This document shows, piece by piece, positions 25,001 to 31,929 of a stretch of 64,000 nucleotides of DNA. The stretch covers positions 56,854,078 through 56,918,077 of the forward strand of contig NC_089591.1 of NCBI RefSeq assembly GCF_019320115.1, in the 5' to 3' direction. Position numbers and translations under genes: made by a program. The stretch is from Miscanthus floridulus. Its lineage: Eukaryota; Streptophyta; Magnoliopsida; Poales; Poaceae. The notes under the pieces were generated by a model that saw only the letters and a program-made list of their open reading frames with translations, was not told where the DNA came from and did not search any database. Position 1 is the first letter of the stretch, and each line of letters begins with the position of its first letter.

Positions 25001-28000
25001 AAGCCTCGTTTGTTCTAGGGATCGAGATTCACCGAGATAGAAGTAAAGGAATATTAGGACTGTCATAAAAGACATACATAGAAATGATCTTAAAGAAATT
25101 CAATATGCACAAATGTAGTCCCTCACCTGCTCCTATAGTCAAGGGCGACAGATATGGGGATTTTCAATGCCCTAGGAACCAATATGAGATCGATCAAATG
25201 AAAGCGGCTCCATATGCTTCAGCTGTCGAAAGCTTGCAATATGCTCAAGTATGTATGCGCTCTGACTTGATATTTGTTACCGGGTTACTTGGTAGATTCC
25301 AGAGCAATCCTGGAATAGAACACTGGAAATTAGTAAAGAAAGTCTTACGTTATTTGCAAGGAACGAAAGGCCTCATGATGACGTATAGAAGATATTCACT
25401 CCGTATAGTGGGATATTCAGATTCTGACTATGCGGGAGATGATAGAAAATCCACATCTGGATATGTATTCACTCTCGTAGGGGAGCTATTTCTTGAAAAA
25501 GCTCAAAGCAAACCGTCGCTACATCGTCCACAATGTATGCCGAGTTTGTAGCGTGTTATGAGGCAACGGGGCAGGTGAACTAGCTAAAGAAGTTCATACC
25601 CGGTTTGAAGGTAGTTGACGACATCTATAGACCACTTAAGTTATACTGTGATAATAATCCGACAGAACAGTATGCTCACAACAATAAGTCAAGTGGTGCT
25701 GCCAAACACATTGACATAAAGTATTATGTTGTGAAAGATAAAGTCCGGGATCATGTCATAAGTTTTGAGCATATAAGTACTGAAAAGATGCTCGTGGATC
25801 CGTTTACAAAAGGCTTACCACGCAACGTGTTCAGAGAATATGTAGCCGGCATGGGTTTAAGGGAAAGCCTATAATTCCTGGATAAAAGAAGGCCCAAAAG
25901 TTAAGTATCTATTTTAGAATAGAGTGGTGTGTTGTAGCTGTTAAATCTATCGGCAATGGACCGTGACGATGAGACATGCTCTATGCACTAATCTGTACTG
26001 GAATGAACAAAAGTAAATGATATGAAAATGAAAGATGAAGGAGATCAAGGGGGAGATTGTTAGATTGATCTCTAATCCTAACTGGACCCAACGACCCAGT
26101 TGGGTCTTTGATTCGCGCCCTGATCGGGGGCGCTCAGCCCACCATGGTTGGAGGGCCATGTCACACTGTGCTATAAAAAGAGGTGGGGGGCGGCGACTCT
26201 GATTACGAGGTTGACCTAAGCCCAGCTCCCCACCGACACCAAAACCCTAACCCGATCTAGAGAGGGGCGCAACCAGTGACGGAAAGCCACCAGCCGTGCC
26301 GCCCGCTCCATCGACGTCGACATCTTCACCGCCCTCTTCACCGACCGTCGCTGCCCGTACGCAGACTACACCGACAAACGTGATGGCGTCCTCTGAACCC
26401 TCCCCCTCTGCAGTGGCAGGTTCAACACCTTCTCCCTTCCCTCTCCGTCTCTCTAGTTCTACATGTATTAGGATGTACTGCGTCTTTTACCCCGAATAGA
26501 ATCACTCTAACAGCTAGATCTATGATCCTAGTGATCCTATAGCTTCAACAGGAGGATGTAACCAAATGCTTCTTCTGCTGTCTACGATGATGTAGCAAAG
26601 GAAAATCACGCAGTATGCCACTGATGACTTGAAACTGCTATTTTGATTTGATTCCAGAGTAAGTATGCATATTGCCCCTTAAAATCATATGGACTACTGA
26701 GCAGCTATTTAATTGCGTGACGGTAGGATATCTTACTTTCGTGTTGGATGATTAAGCTCCCAGCTAATGAACAGCATTGCAAAATACATAGCTCCCATTG
26801 CAAACACAATGTGGAAAATCTCATAGCTGTAGGGGGTGTCCTCTTCCAATTGTACTTCATCATTCCGAAACTGAAAATGATCAGTTTTCGTTAATACGCT
26901 GGATAAAGGTACCACTTCTGAGTTCTGAAGAAATTCTTCAAGTCAATAGTGATTAACAAGATACACATGAGAACTGTGATTTGACCAAAAACATGTGAAT
27001 TATCATCAAACGGTCATTTTGACACTTTCAAGTAACTTGGCCAATGGTATCCCTAAAGAAGTGAAGAGTGATTTATTTTTCAATCTTACATGCAAATACC
27101 TGCATAACTGCTGAGTGTTGATTGATAACTTATAAACCGGAAGACAGGATCACATTTACATCAGTTGAGAACATCTTAACTACCCAGTGATGCCAGAAAA
27201 TAAAAATGCGAATATCATAGAGAAAATTTGAGGGTAATAAGCTTACTTGGAAGGATTTGGTGTCGATTCCAGTAGAAAACGTGGCCATTACAATGGAACA
27301 AATTGCGATAATGAAGCTCTAGAAAAGCACAACTTCAATCAGGTAATGTCAATGGCATAACTATTCAAAAGAGCTCTGATCTTTTACTTACAATGATAGT
27401 AGCTGAATCACCATCCTTGGCAATTTTCATATGAGAGTGGCACTTGCCGGTTTGCGGCTCACTGCACATGTGCATAGTATGAAATTAACATCAAGCAAAC
27501 TGAACTATAGAAGGCTATGTTTACAGAACAGTGAATGAAAGGAAACATTAGCACAGAATACTTTGCAGTATGGAAGTGGAAACTCTTCTGAGGAATACAA
27601 AAACTACAAACTCCTCAACAGTTCCAAGTGACGTAGACTAACCCGTGTAGTGCAGACCAACAAAGGAAGGCAATATAGGAACTCATGATCCCAGAAGAGA
27701 GAAGACCCTCGTTAACCTTCTCAGCAAACAAAGTGAACTAAAATCAAGGCCTCATACATATCAGGCAGGGTAAAAACTCAAAAAGTTTTACAGAGACTTT
27801 TACTTGTTAGTTGCCGTAATGCTCAGATGTGCTAATAGAAACAAGGCTACTATCAGGATTGCAGTTTGATATTCACATCCGAAACCTGACACTGGTTTTA
27901 AACTCAACATAAGCTACAGCTAAGACCTGGTGCTGCTTGCATCCTCGTACCTTGGAGTGCAGTGAGACTGCCATGATTATAGTCACCAAGATTGCCGTCC

Positions 28001-29666
28001 ATGTAATAGTGAAGATGTTGAACGCACAAGAGGAGTTGGGGACATACAGAACATACAGCACGCCAATTCGAAGAAATGAAGCAATGTAAGAGATGGTTGA
28101 CAAGAATAATCCAAACAACCCACTGAGAATCACATAAGGGTAACATGCCATGGTCAGTTATAGGTTGAGGACCTGAAAACTGAAGTAATTGGAACGCCAC
28201 AACTTCCAGCACAACTAAATCAATCCTTACCATTGACTTGATCCAGGATCTGGCATCCAACGTTTATTGCACCATGATATGAAGTGGAGCATGCTTATGA
28301 GCTGGAGGAGGAGAAATATCCTGGAGGGACAAATGAAACAGAAGTAACATGTTTACTATAAATAAGACTACAATCTGAAACAAATGTAAATATTGTTCAT
28401 TAGGGCTTGAAACATCCCAAATTTGAGCAATATAAGGACTGCCATTTAAATTACCCGGCACCCAGTCGAGCAATTACACCTGCAGATAGAACAAAATAGT
28501 TTTCTTTCAGCGTGCTAAAATCTAAGTATGGATACACTGGTGGAAATGTATACTAGGACCACTACAACAAAACTGAAACTTGCATTTTTTTTATCATATT
28601 TTGAACTTTCCAGAGCAAGGAATTGTGAATTGATTGGCCTTTCTAAGCACTAATTTCTCATACAAGCTAGGTCCTATGAAGTAAAACAAAATTTCCAGTT
28701 TATAACTGCTGTGCATTCACTTATGGCCATCATATCTTACACCTACAGCAACTACATTTGCCACAGTACTGGATTGAACTTACCATAAAGTTGGATGAAG
28801 ATGTTAGGGATGATAAATGGGATGCCGATCGACATGGCATACACAAGAGACTTCAGAATCCAGCATCCAGAATGCCACGAAGTTACGAGCTTCATGGAGC
28901 TTGCGAGTTCCAAATGTCGTGGCAAACATCACCCAGAAAAATATCTGAACATTTGTTTTAAGGAAGTGAAAAACCCAAGAACACAGCACACCTTCAAAAT
29001 GTCAAACGTTTAGTAGTTCTAGAACCACTGAACCAGGGCATTTATAATCATGAATTCCTTGATCATGCCCTTTTAGCCTTTTAGACAGGTTGTTGCCAGC
29101 AGATTTTAGGAATTTAGTTCAAATTTGTACAACATACTAGCAACTGGATGCAGAAAACCCCATTCCGAACGGGCCCTAGTTTGGTCCAGGACTAAGACTG
29201 GTAGTTGAGAACATTCGAGCTGCATGCCTCGTATAAACAATGGACAAGCCTATCAGTTGCATGAAGAGAAACGAAACGAACACACACCGTGCTTGTGAAA
29301 TCAAGGATACGAAGCAGCCCAAGCTGACCCGAAGCACTCCTACGGACTGGAAGCACTTGGAGTCCCCTGCTCCGCAGACCGGCACATCTGAAGGTGTAAT
29401 CGGTGACGGTGAGCACAGAACGCGACCTCCCTCAAACCGCAAATGCGAGAGCTGAATTCTGAAGGGAAGGGAAGACGGAAGAGGAACCCACGATGCAGGC
29501 CGCGGAGCGCCCTGGCCCCGTAGTCCCTGACGAACCAGTCCAGCAGGTTGGTGGCGAAGAAGACGAACCCGTACGCGTACCGCGCCCGCAGCGACTGCCG
29601 CCGCCTCGCGTCGTACGCGCCCCCGTCTCCGCGCGGCTCCGCTCCACCTGACTTGATCACAGTCAT
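6798..29666 (-). CDS. SERINC/TMS-family membrane protein gene, 12 coding exons, intron 10 invaded by transposons, one frameshift
   Basis: SERINC-domain proteins are multi-pass membrane proteins proposed to take part in serine incorporation into membrane lipids; in plants the role is poorly defined. Exons in gene order: 29492-29666, 29311-29387, 28784-28944, 28455-28479, 28231-28320, 27951-28122, 27643-27737, 27392-27461, 27247-27318, 26737-26870, 6984-7057, 6798-6877. All introns are GT-AG and phases join correctly. Family signatures include RARYAYGFVFFATNLL and PVCGAGDSKCFQS near the start, FGTRKLHEARN, a GAGIFLLLQLISM segment, PYSYEIFHIVFAMGAMYF, and WSIDVGWASTWVKIINEWFA near the C terminus. 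The last form resembles the plant MEE55-like clade. Coding exons total 1225 bp; removing one extra base at 28880-28881 in exon 3 gives 408 codons including TAG. Without that correction translation stops shortly after exon 3's frameshift. Sequencing or assembly error cannot be excluded. Confidence 0.9.
7092..7584 (+). repeat. 5' LTR of the copia element
   Basis: It is 493 bp, TG...CA bounded, and matches 26058-26550. By eye there are about 30 substitutions and a few short indels between the two LTRs, roughly 93-94% identity. A TATA-like TATAAAAA is at 7207-7214. Confidence 0.95.
7586..7600 (+). other. Primer binding site of the copia element
   Basis: TGGTATCAGAGCCGG begins two bases after the 5' LTR. 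It is the standard sequence complementary to the 3' end of initiator-methionine tRNA used by most plant copia elements. Confidence 0.9.
7601..8863 (+). other. Untranslated leader of the copia element with GC-rich block
   Basis: No gag-like frame occurs before the ATG at 8864. From about 7890 to 8410 the leader is strikingly GC-rich and CpG-rich, including a run of 'ga' dinucleotides at 8150-8165, while both flanks are AT-rich. The GC-rich block may be an acquired host fragment. No protein family was recognised in it on either strand. Confidence 0.5.
8864..9225 (+). pseudogene. copia gag, 5' part (interrupted by gypsy insertion)
   Basis: The ATG at 8864-8866 starts MGCIKEIPTLKGDNYTE, the usual start of plant copia gag (UBN2-type), followed at once by a TAG where Trp would be expected. 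A 48-bp tandem duplication (8927-8974 and 8975-9022) repeats about 16 codons. The frame continues with YDLEHRKWVTANKKYL and IVGSIPECD, where the gypsy element is inserted at 9226. The continuation is at 22738. Confidence 0.75.
8927..9022 (+). repeat. 48-bp tandem duplication in copia gag
   Basis: Two near-identical 48-bp units begin attgacccg at 8927 and 8975. The period is a multiple of three, so it does not shift the frame. Both units contain a TAG stop in the gag frame. Confidence 0.85.
9226..9628 (+). repeat. 5' LTR of the gypsy element
   Basis: It is 403 bp with a TATATAAA box at 9376-9383. Compared by eye with 22335-22737 there are 22 substitutions and no indels; 19 are transitions. 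Confidence 0.95.
9629..9648 (+). other. Probable primer binding site of the gypsy element
   Basis: GCTAGCGCGCCAGGTAGGGG immediately follows the 5' LTR. The form GCTGGCGCGCCAGGTAGGGG is common at this position in grass Tat elements. I cannot name the tRNA with certainty. Confidence 0.65.
9678..11950 (+). pseudogene. gypsy gag
   Basis: An N-terminal frame starts MDLDNMIFSKGSIFIFG at 9678 and runs to 10148. Charged, low-complexity sequence follows. The recognisable retrotransposon gag domain lies at about 11010-11530: HKFKPSNHSKYDGKTKPNQW, then LETMPLQWFDKLNPGSIRNW and FCENFTGIITHPITH. Stops occur at 11139-11141 and 11380-11384. A partial zinc-knuckle region (RCPLHPNGKHTIGNC) lies at about 11720-11765, with Lys-rich sequence after it. 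Confidence 0.8.
11951..12690 (+). pseudogene. gypsy aspartic protease region
   Basis: The motif VTKVLIDGGAGLNIIF is at about 12090-12145. It is the DGG variant, in place of DSG or DTG, that Tat elements use at the catalytic site. A frameshift soon after moves the reading into the frame starting at 12159, which has GMITPTSTPFYGIVPGKVA and FGTPSNYRTEFIKFEVVDF, the usual strands downstream of the active site. The region ends with a linker that leads into RT. Confidence 0.8.
12691..13790 (+). pseudogene. gypsy reverse transcriptase
   Basis: Visible motifs in order: DIFAWKPTDMPGVPRELAEH, MCVDYTDLNKHCPKDPFGLP, TLLSFLDCYSGYH, SFITLFGAYCYKTMSFGLKN, and the catalytic EAYVDDMVVKT at about 13270-13305. 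The thumb region and connection (GFLVSHRGIEASTKQIRAIT) follow. In-frame stops before 13185 fall at positions that are normally Arg, Gln or Trp codons, so the 5' half is decayed while the 3' half (13185-13787) is still open. Confidence 0.9.
13791..14190 (+). pseudogene. gypsy first RNase H with a 62-bp tandem duplication
   Basis: YKVQRSVYYISEVLSESKIR, HVQKLLYALLITSRKLRHYF and ISKWAIELGALDI are the classic Ty3/gypsy RNase H remnants. The segment 13960-14021 is repeated directly at 14022-14083. Because 62 is not a multiple of three, the duplication shifts the reading frame. Confidence 0.85.
14191..14640 (+). pseudogene. gypsy second (archaeal-like) RNase H
   Basis: MYFDGSLKLGKAGVGVLLIS, ATNNEAEYEALIHGLRVAIT, LLVYGDSAVVINQV and LRDSNIAADILAKLG contain the D, E, D and D positions of an RNase H fold separate from the first one. 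A second RNase H after RT is the hallmark of the Tat group. This segment is part of an open frame from 14193 to 15008. Confidence 0.85.
14641..15930 (+). pseudogene. gypsy integrase with GPF/Y-type C terminus
   Basis: The zinc-binding region (HTASRTLVGKAFRTGFYWPT with RRCKSC) ends at a TAG at 15006-15008. The core follows with WGLDRVGPLKKAKGGFEYIF, IITDLSSPFIATEFKSW and VHPEANGQVERANGLI, preserving the D, D and E residues. The C-terminal QVGDLVLRRIQK and SPWEGPFIITKVIEPGTYKL, then WHISQL, is a GPF/Y module, ending near 15911. No chromodomain is seen, as expected for Tat. Confidence 0.88.
16109..16765 (+). repeat. Six-copy 110-bp tandem repeat with internal half-repeats
   Basis: Units start with gcaaaatggctgaaaagacg at 16109, 16219, 16329, 16439, 16549 and 16659, exactly 110 bp apart. 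Within each unit a second, related half begins gcaaaatagctgaaaagacg. So each 110-bp unit is itself made of two diverged copies plus a linker (gatgagggtagctaacaagc). It lies just downstream of pol in the gypsy element. Confidence 0.95.
16875..17042 (+). repeat. Two-copy 84-bp tandem repeat
   Basis: The block starting aaagatctatatata at 16875 recurs at 16959 with the same order of motifs (gagttgtttacatgg, then ctcgaca, then atcaagaaa). The copies are clearly diverged. It follows the 110-bp array. Confidence 0.8.
17250..20440 (-). pseudogene. Antisense ORF of the Tat element (putative gypsy-type transposon domain)
   Basis: On the strand opposite to gag-pol. Reading down from about 20440, the minus strand gives SKSQATFVDEESSLFMIENQ, then a stop-interrupted segment including CLPVSAFFHQFLNYFGICLN and HLSVFVHLCETFLGIPPSLS, then RDWCADWFYAANLIPSLAVH, WDKNPVTTAEVQAIQPFLDR and FGIISSFLRRHVQPLKEREH at 19640-19810. 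These match the 'putative gypsy type transposon' domain (Pfam Transposase_28) as I remember it. Further down, 19022-19375 is low-complexity and 17611-17853 has a Glu/Lys-rich coiled-coil stretch (KQKLSEGIEEMKTLVHTSHN). Splice-like sites between these blocks suggest introns. Function is unknown. The plus-strand open frame at 19556-20380 is a shadow. Confidence 0.7.
20441..22334 (+). other. Gypsy 3' non-coding region with repeated purine-tract motifs
   Basis: No coding frame is supported. The sequence ggctcgggggctacac or a close variant, embedded in a longer repeat ending in 'ccaaatagcaagaggctcgggggctaca', occurs at 16838-16855, 21888-21903 and 22149-22164. A final shorter copy, gctcgggggct, abuts the 3' LTR as the polypurine tract at about 22324-22334. 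Confidence 0.65.
22335..22737 (+). repeat. 3' LTR of the gypsy element
   Basis: It is 403 bp and pairs with 9226-9628. It is preceded by the purine-rich gctcgggggct and followed by gtgac of the copia gag. Confidence 0.95.
22738..23330 (+). pseudogene. copia gag, 3' part, with CCHC zinc knuckle
   Basis: After the gypsy 3' LTR the frame resumes as TVTEYLERIKS, continuing from PECD at 9225. It contains the gag helical region (SNLASKLKPMDLALKEKFLI), a basic Lys/Asn-rich linker and a zinc knuckle CLYCKKMRHYKKDC with C-x2-C-x4-H-x4-C spacing at about 23210-23250. Several in-frame stops are present. Confidence 0.85.
23331..23750 (+). pseudogene. copia protease region
   Basis: The sequence WRIDSGATVHVAN at about 23340-23380 carries the DSGA aspartic protease motif. 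It is followed by the usual conserved strands (VGDLSLEL, LRDVLYVSSLQRNLISVSCL). The frame is open through this segment. Confidence 0.85.
23751..24545 (+). pseudogene. copia integrase
   Basis: The pre-integrase HHCC zinc region is LWHCHLGHISRGRIERL followed by a stop-split CRECIKGKY. The catalytic core includes YTDICGPFP, the second acidic region VRSDRGGEYYG, and a decayed NGVAKRRNRTL where plant elements have NGVAERRNRTL, so the usual Glu is Lys. Stops occur at 23898-23900, 23954-23956, near 24272 and near 24295. The C-terminal half is truncated near 24540, where the sequence passes directly into RT. Confidence 0.85.
24546..25100 (+). pseudogene. copia reverse transcriptase (N-terminally truncated)
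   Basis: RT begins at DYNETFSPVLCKDSFRII, so the usual linker between integrase and RT is missing. Conserved features are LHQMDIKMIFLDGDLEENVY, KKSIYGLKQASR and the active-site motif LYVDDILLAS at about 24900-24930. Stops follow KQASR (24790-24792) and LGLS (25066-25068), both at positions that are Gln in intact elements. Confidence 0.9.
25101..25874 (+). pseudogene. copia RT C terminus and RNase H
   Basis: The RT tail (ILKKFNMHKCSPSPAPIVKG, LQYAQVCMRSDL) leads into RNase H: VGYSDSDYAGDDRKSTSGYV, YCDNNPT, and AAKHIDIKYYVVKDKV. A frameshift or stop lies around 25548-25600. The polyprotein ends MGLRESL with TAA at 25872-25874. Confidence 0.85.
26043..26057 (+). other. Polypurine tract of the copia element
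   Basis: The purine-rich gatcaagggggagat directly precedes the TGTTAG start of the 3' LTR at 26058. It has the usual form for plant copia elements. Confidence 0.85.
26058..26550 (+). repeat. 3' LTR of the copia element
   Basis: It is 493 bp, the same length and termini as 7092-7584. The right flank GGAGG (26551-26555) completes the target duplication. Confidence 0.95.
26737..29666 (-). CDS. SERINC gene exons 1-10 (N-terminal and central part)
   Basis: The ATG at 29664-29666 opens a 58-codon exon with a basic N terminus followed by the first hydrophobic segment. Exon 2 supplies a Cys-rich luminal loop (VCGAGDSKC). Exon 3 encodes the next membrane span and carries the frameshift. Exon 4 is only 25 nt and encodes VIARLGAG, which joins exon 5 (IFLLLQLISM). 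Exons 6-9 encode further membrane spans (for example VLYVLYVPNSSCAFNIFTIT) and the CWSALHGEPQTGKC loop. Exon 10 ends within codon AAG (Lys), at the donor gtaaga. The CDS has alternating hydrophobic stretches consistent with roughly ten membrane helices. Confidence 0.9.
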
Positions 29667-30754
29667 ATCCCCGGCTGCTCAGTGCTCACGCCGCCGTCGT
29701 TGCCTCGTTGCTGCTCCCGGGGTGGAGAGCCTCTCCCACCCCGTCGGTCCAGCAACGGGTTTCCTGCGCGGAGGCGGAGCAGCAGGGTTGGGAGCGCGCT
29801 TGCTTAGGGTCGCCGCAGCAATGCCCTGCGAAATTCGGACGCGGAACGGCGGAAGCGAAGGGAAGCGGGAACTCACAGGGCGGCGAGCTGCTCCGGCGGT
29901 CCGGCTCCGGGGGTACGGTGGTGCGGAGGAGCGGCTGCCTCGTTCGCTTTGCGCCTTATTAAAAGCCGGGCGCAGCGGGCCGGCTGTTGCAGGCTGCTGC
30001 AGCCGTGGGCCGTGGTCCCAGAGGTTTGGAATTGGAATTCGCCTGATGCGAGATGCCGAGATCCGACGGCTGTGGACGCGTGATGCAAGAACCCAAGGGA
30101 CAGGTGGCTTCAGCTTGCTGCCTGCTAATAGAACTAGAACTACTACTACTGTCCCCGGGGTTCCTGCGCGCCTGGCCCCGCACGTCAGAGAGCTGCTTTT
30201 CACGCGCACCCGCGTACGTCCAGGCGACCGTTGCGAGTCGCGGCGCTCGCGTTTTTTAAGCGCACGGGGTGGGGACTTCCGGACTGCGGTGCAGCGTGAC
30301 CCGTACGCCCGTTTTTCTCCAAGAAATCACGGTTTGACGCCGCGGACACTTGTCCTACCGTGCAATTAGGGGAACACGCGATCGAGCAGAGGACGCTGTT
30401 GCCCGGACGAAATCACGAACACGAAGCCACCGATCTGATACGTGATACCTCTGCGCCTTACACAGTCCGTGTGTGCCTTTGGCTCGTTCAGTCGTTCGAT
30501 AGGGCAAGTTTCTTGGGGTTGGGTGAGGAAAACGACGAGCGCCCCCAGCTTTCGGGCAGACAGGCTTCTGGACATTTGAAACGTGGGAGCCGTTCCCGCG
30601 ACCCGGCGCAAAATGACACGGCGGTAGGTTCGTCCGCATACTGCTTTTGCTGTTCTTGAGGCGCAGTTAAGCAGCTATCTGCTTGTCTTGTTCTGTTTCT
30701 TCTTTGGGCAAACTTGCAGTCATACTAGTACAGCTCAGTCGGTGGTCTTTAGTG
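29667..30754 (-). promoter_or_regulatory. GC-rich upstream region of the SERINC gene
   Basis: About 1.1 kb between the SERINC start codon and the Mutator-like element. The part nearest the gene (29667-30350) is very GC- and CpG-rich, which produces many overlapping spurious open frames. This is usual for promoter and 5'-leader regions of grass housekeeping genes. I could not identify a clear TATA box or transcription start. The Mutator-like element inserted about 1.1 kb upstream of the start codon. Confidence 0.45.
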
Positions 30755-31040
30755 ATTTTTTTTTTTTAGTTTTAACACTTTTTTAAACTAATTCTAATTC
30801 TAACACGGTCTGTTTTTTATTTTCAAAACTAACACTTTTAGCCGCGCCATGCATGGTGGCGCGGCAGGGGCTGACGTGGCGACGACCGGACTGACTGACC
30901 TTTGACGTGGCGAGGCCTGCCGCCCCATCGATCTTGGCGCGACAGTGCCGCGCCCTGATCCGTGGCGCGACAGAGCCGTATAAAAACCCCGCGGCCAGTC
31001 CGGCCTGCCCGAGCAGCCTGCCCGCACGCCCGTGCCTGGC
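30755..31040 (+). repeat. Left terminal inverted repeat of the MULE
   Basis: It contains an AT-rich outer part, the palindromic gccgcgccatgcatggtggcgcggc-type core at 30840-30865, several tggcgcgaca motifs and an inward-facing TATA sequence, gtataaaa, at 30978-30985. All of these recur in inverted order in the right TIR. Confidence 0.85.
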
Positions 31041-31394
31041 CGCCGCGCCCGCGTCCCGCCCGGTCCTCCGTTGCCGCCTCCCTCCCTTCCCTTCCATTCC
31101 CCGGCCGCCTCCCTCCCTCATCGTCCTCGTTCAAGGTAATGACGCACTTTTTATTTTCGTTTGAACGGTGGATAGGAATATTATGAATGTGAGTTAATGT
31201 TAGGAGGAAAATTATGTTTGGGAACTATGGACTATGGTTTGAAGGTTAATTATTTAGCTAGAAGTATATTTATCATGTATATTTTTGTTGCTATAAGTGT
31301 TGGTTATATTATTTTAGTTGCAATGCAGATGATTATATTTTATATTAATTTGTGTTGTTTTGATTGATGTTTAATTTGAACCGTTTTATAAGAT

Positions 31395-31560
31395 GTAAGA
31401 CATGTTTCGGGAGCAGTTGTGGTGAAAATGGGGTCGTCCTAGAGAATTGTACCCCGACGAGTCTAGCAAAGATGCCCCCGTCCCTCCTGAACTCCCTGTC
31501 CCTAACTGTGACACTGACAGAAACCGACCAACCTCAATTGAGCTGCTGTCGGTGCTGTAA
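31395..31560 (+). pseudogene. Possible second MULE ORF remnant
   Basis: Inside the MULE near the left TIR and opposite to the transposase. The frame from the ATG at 31401 reads MFREQLW, a stop, then KWGRPRELYPDESSKDAPVP and PELPVPNCD before running into low-confidence sequence. A Pro-rich segment followed by a Cys is what I recall from GRF-type zinc-finger ORFs carried by grass MULEs, but only the first part is visible. It may equally be unrelated. Confidence 0.35.
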
Positions 31561-31929
31561 ACAACTACAGGTGCTGCCGCGACCGTGCGCAATGTGAAAC
31601 GAATATGAAGCAAATAAATGGACGACAAGTTGCCACATAACATTTTCATTGGTTTATGAGTCTGCAAGTTTTAGATGACAATATTCGTTCGACATAAGTT
31701 CGACGTAATGAACTAAATCCTAGGAATGTAAGGATCACTTGAACGCCTCTTGGAAACCTCATCGTCCAATGGAAGAAGGGGGTAGTCGTACTCCACATCA
31801 AGAAGGGGGTACATCTGGTACGGCGTGGGAGGGGCCATCCTGTTACAAATTGATAAACAAAGGGTTAGAATATTCAAATTAACATATTCAAATTAATATT
31901 ACGCATCATTGCAAAATTTGAACTACTTA

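Larger units (their letters stand above)
7092..26550 (+). mobile_element. Ty1/copia LTR retrotransposon in SERINC intron 10, containing a nested gypsy element
   Basis: The element is bounded by 493-bp LTRs starting TGTTAG and ending CTTCAACA, with the 5-bp target duplication GGAGG at 7087-7091 and 26551-26555. A tRNA-Met-type primer site follows the 5' LTR and a purine tract precedes the 3' LTR. The coding order gag, protease, integrase, RT, RNase H (integrase before RT) makes it Ty1/copia. It lies opposite to the host gene. Without the 13.5-kb gypsy insert it is about 5.9 kb. The polyprotein has many premature stops and a deletion between integrase and RT, so it is not autonomous. Confidence 0.95.

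Noticed and set aside
26551..26735. Exon extension past NHPTRK to the TAA at 26733
   Set aside because: The in-frame TAA is part of a gtaaga splice donor. Continuing through it would lose the conserved C-terminal motif found at 6984-7057.
29679..30209. Minus-strand ORF of 176 residues upstream of SERINC
   Set aside because: It lies in the CpG-rich promoter region, with low-complexity composition and no motif.
29548..30369. Plus-strand ORF of 273 residues
   Set aside because: It lies across the SERINC first exon and its GC-rich promoter and is antisense to a well-supported exon. Its composition is Arg/Pro-rich and shows no domain.
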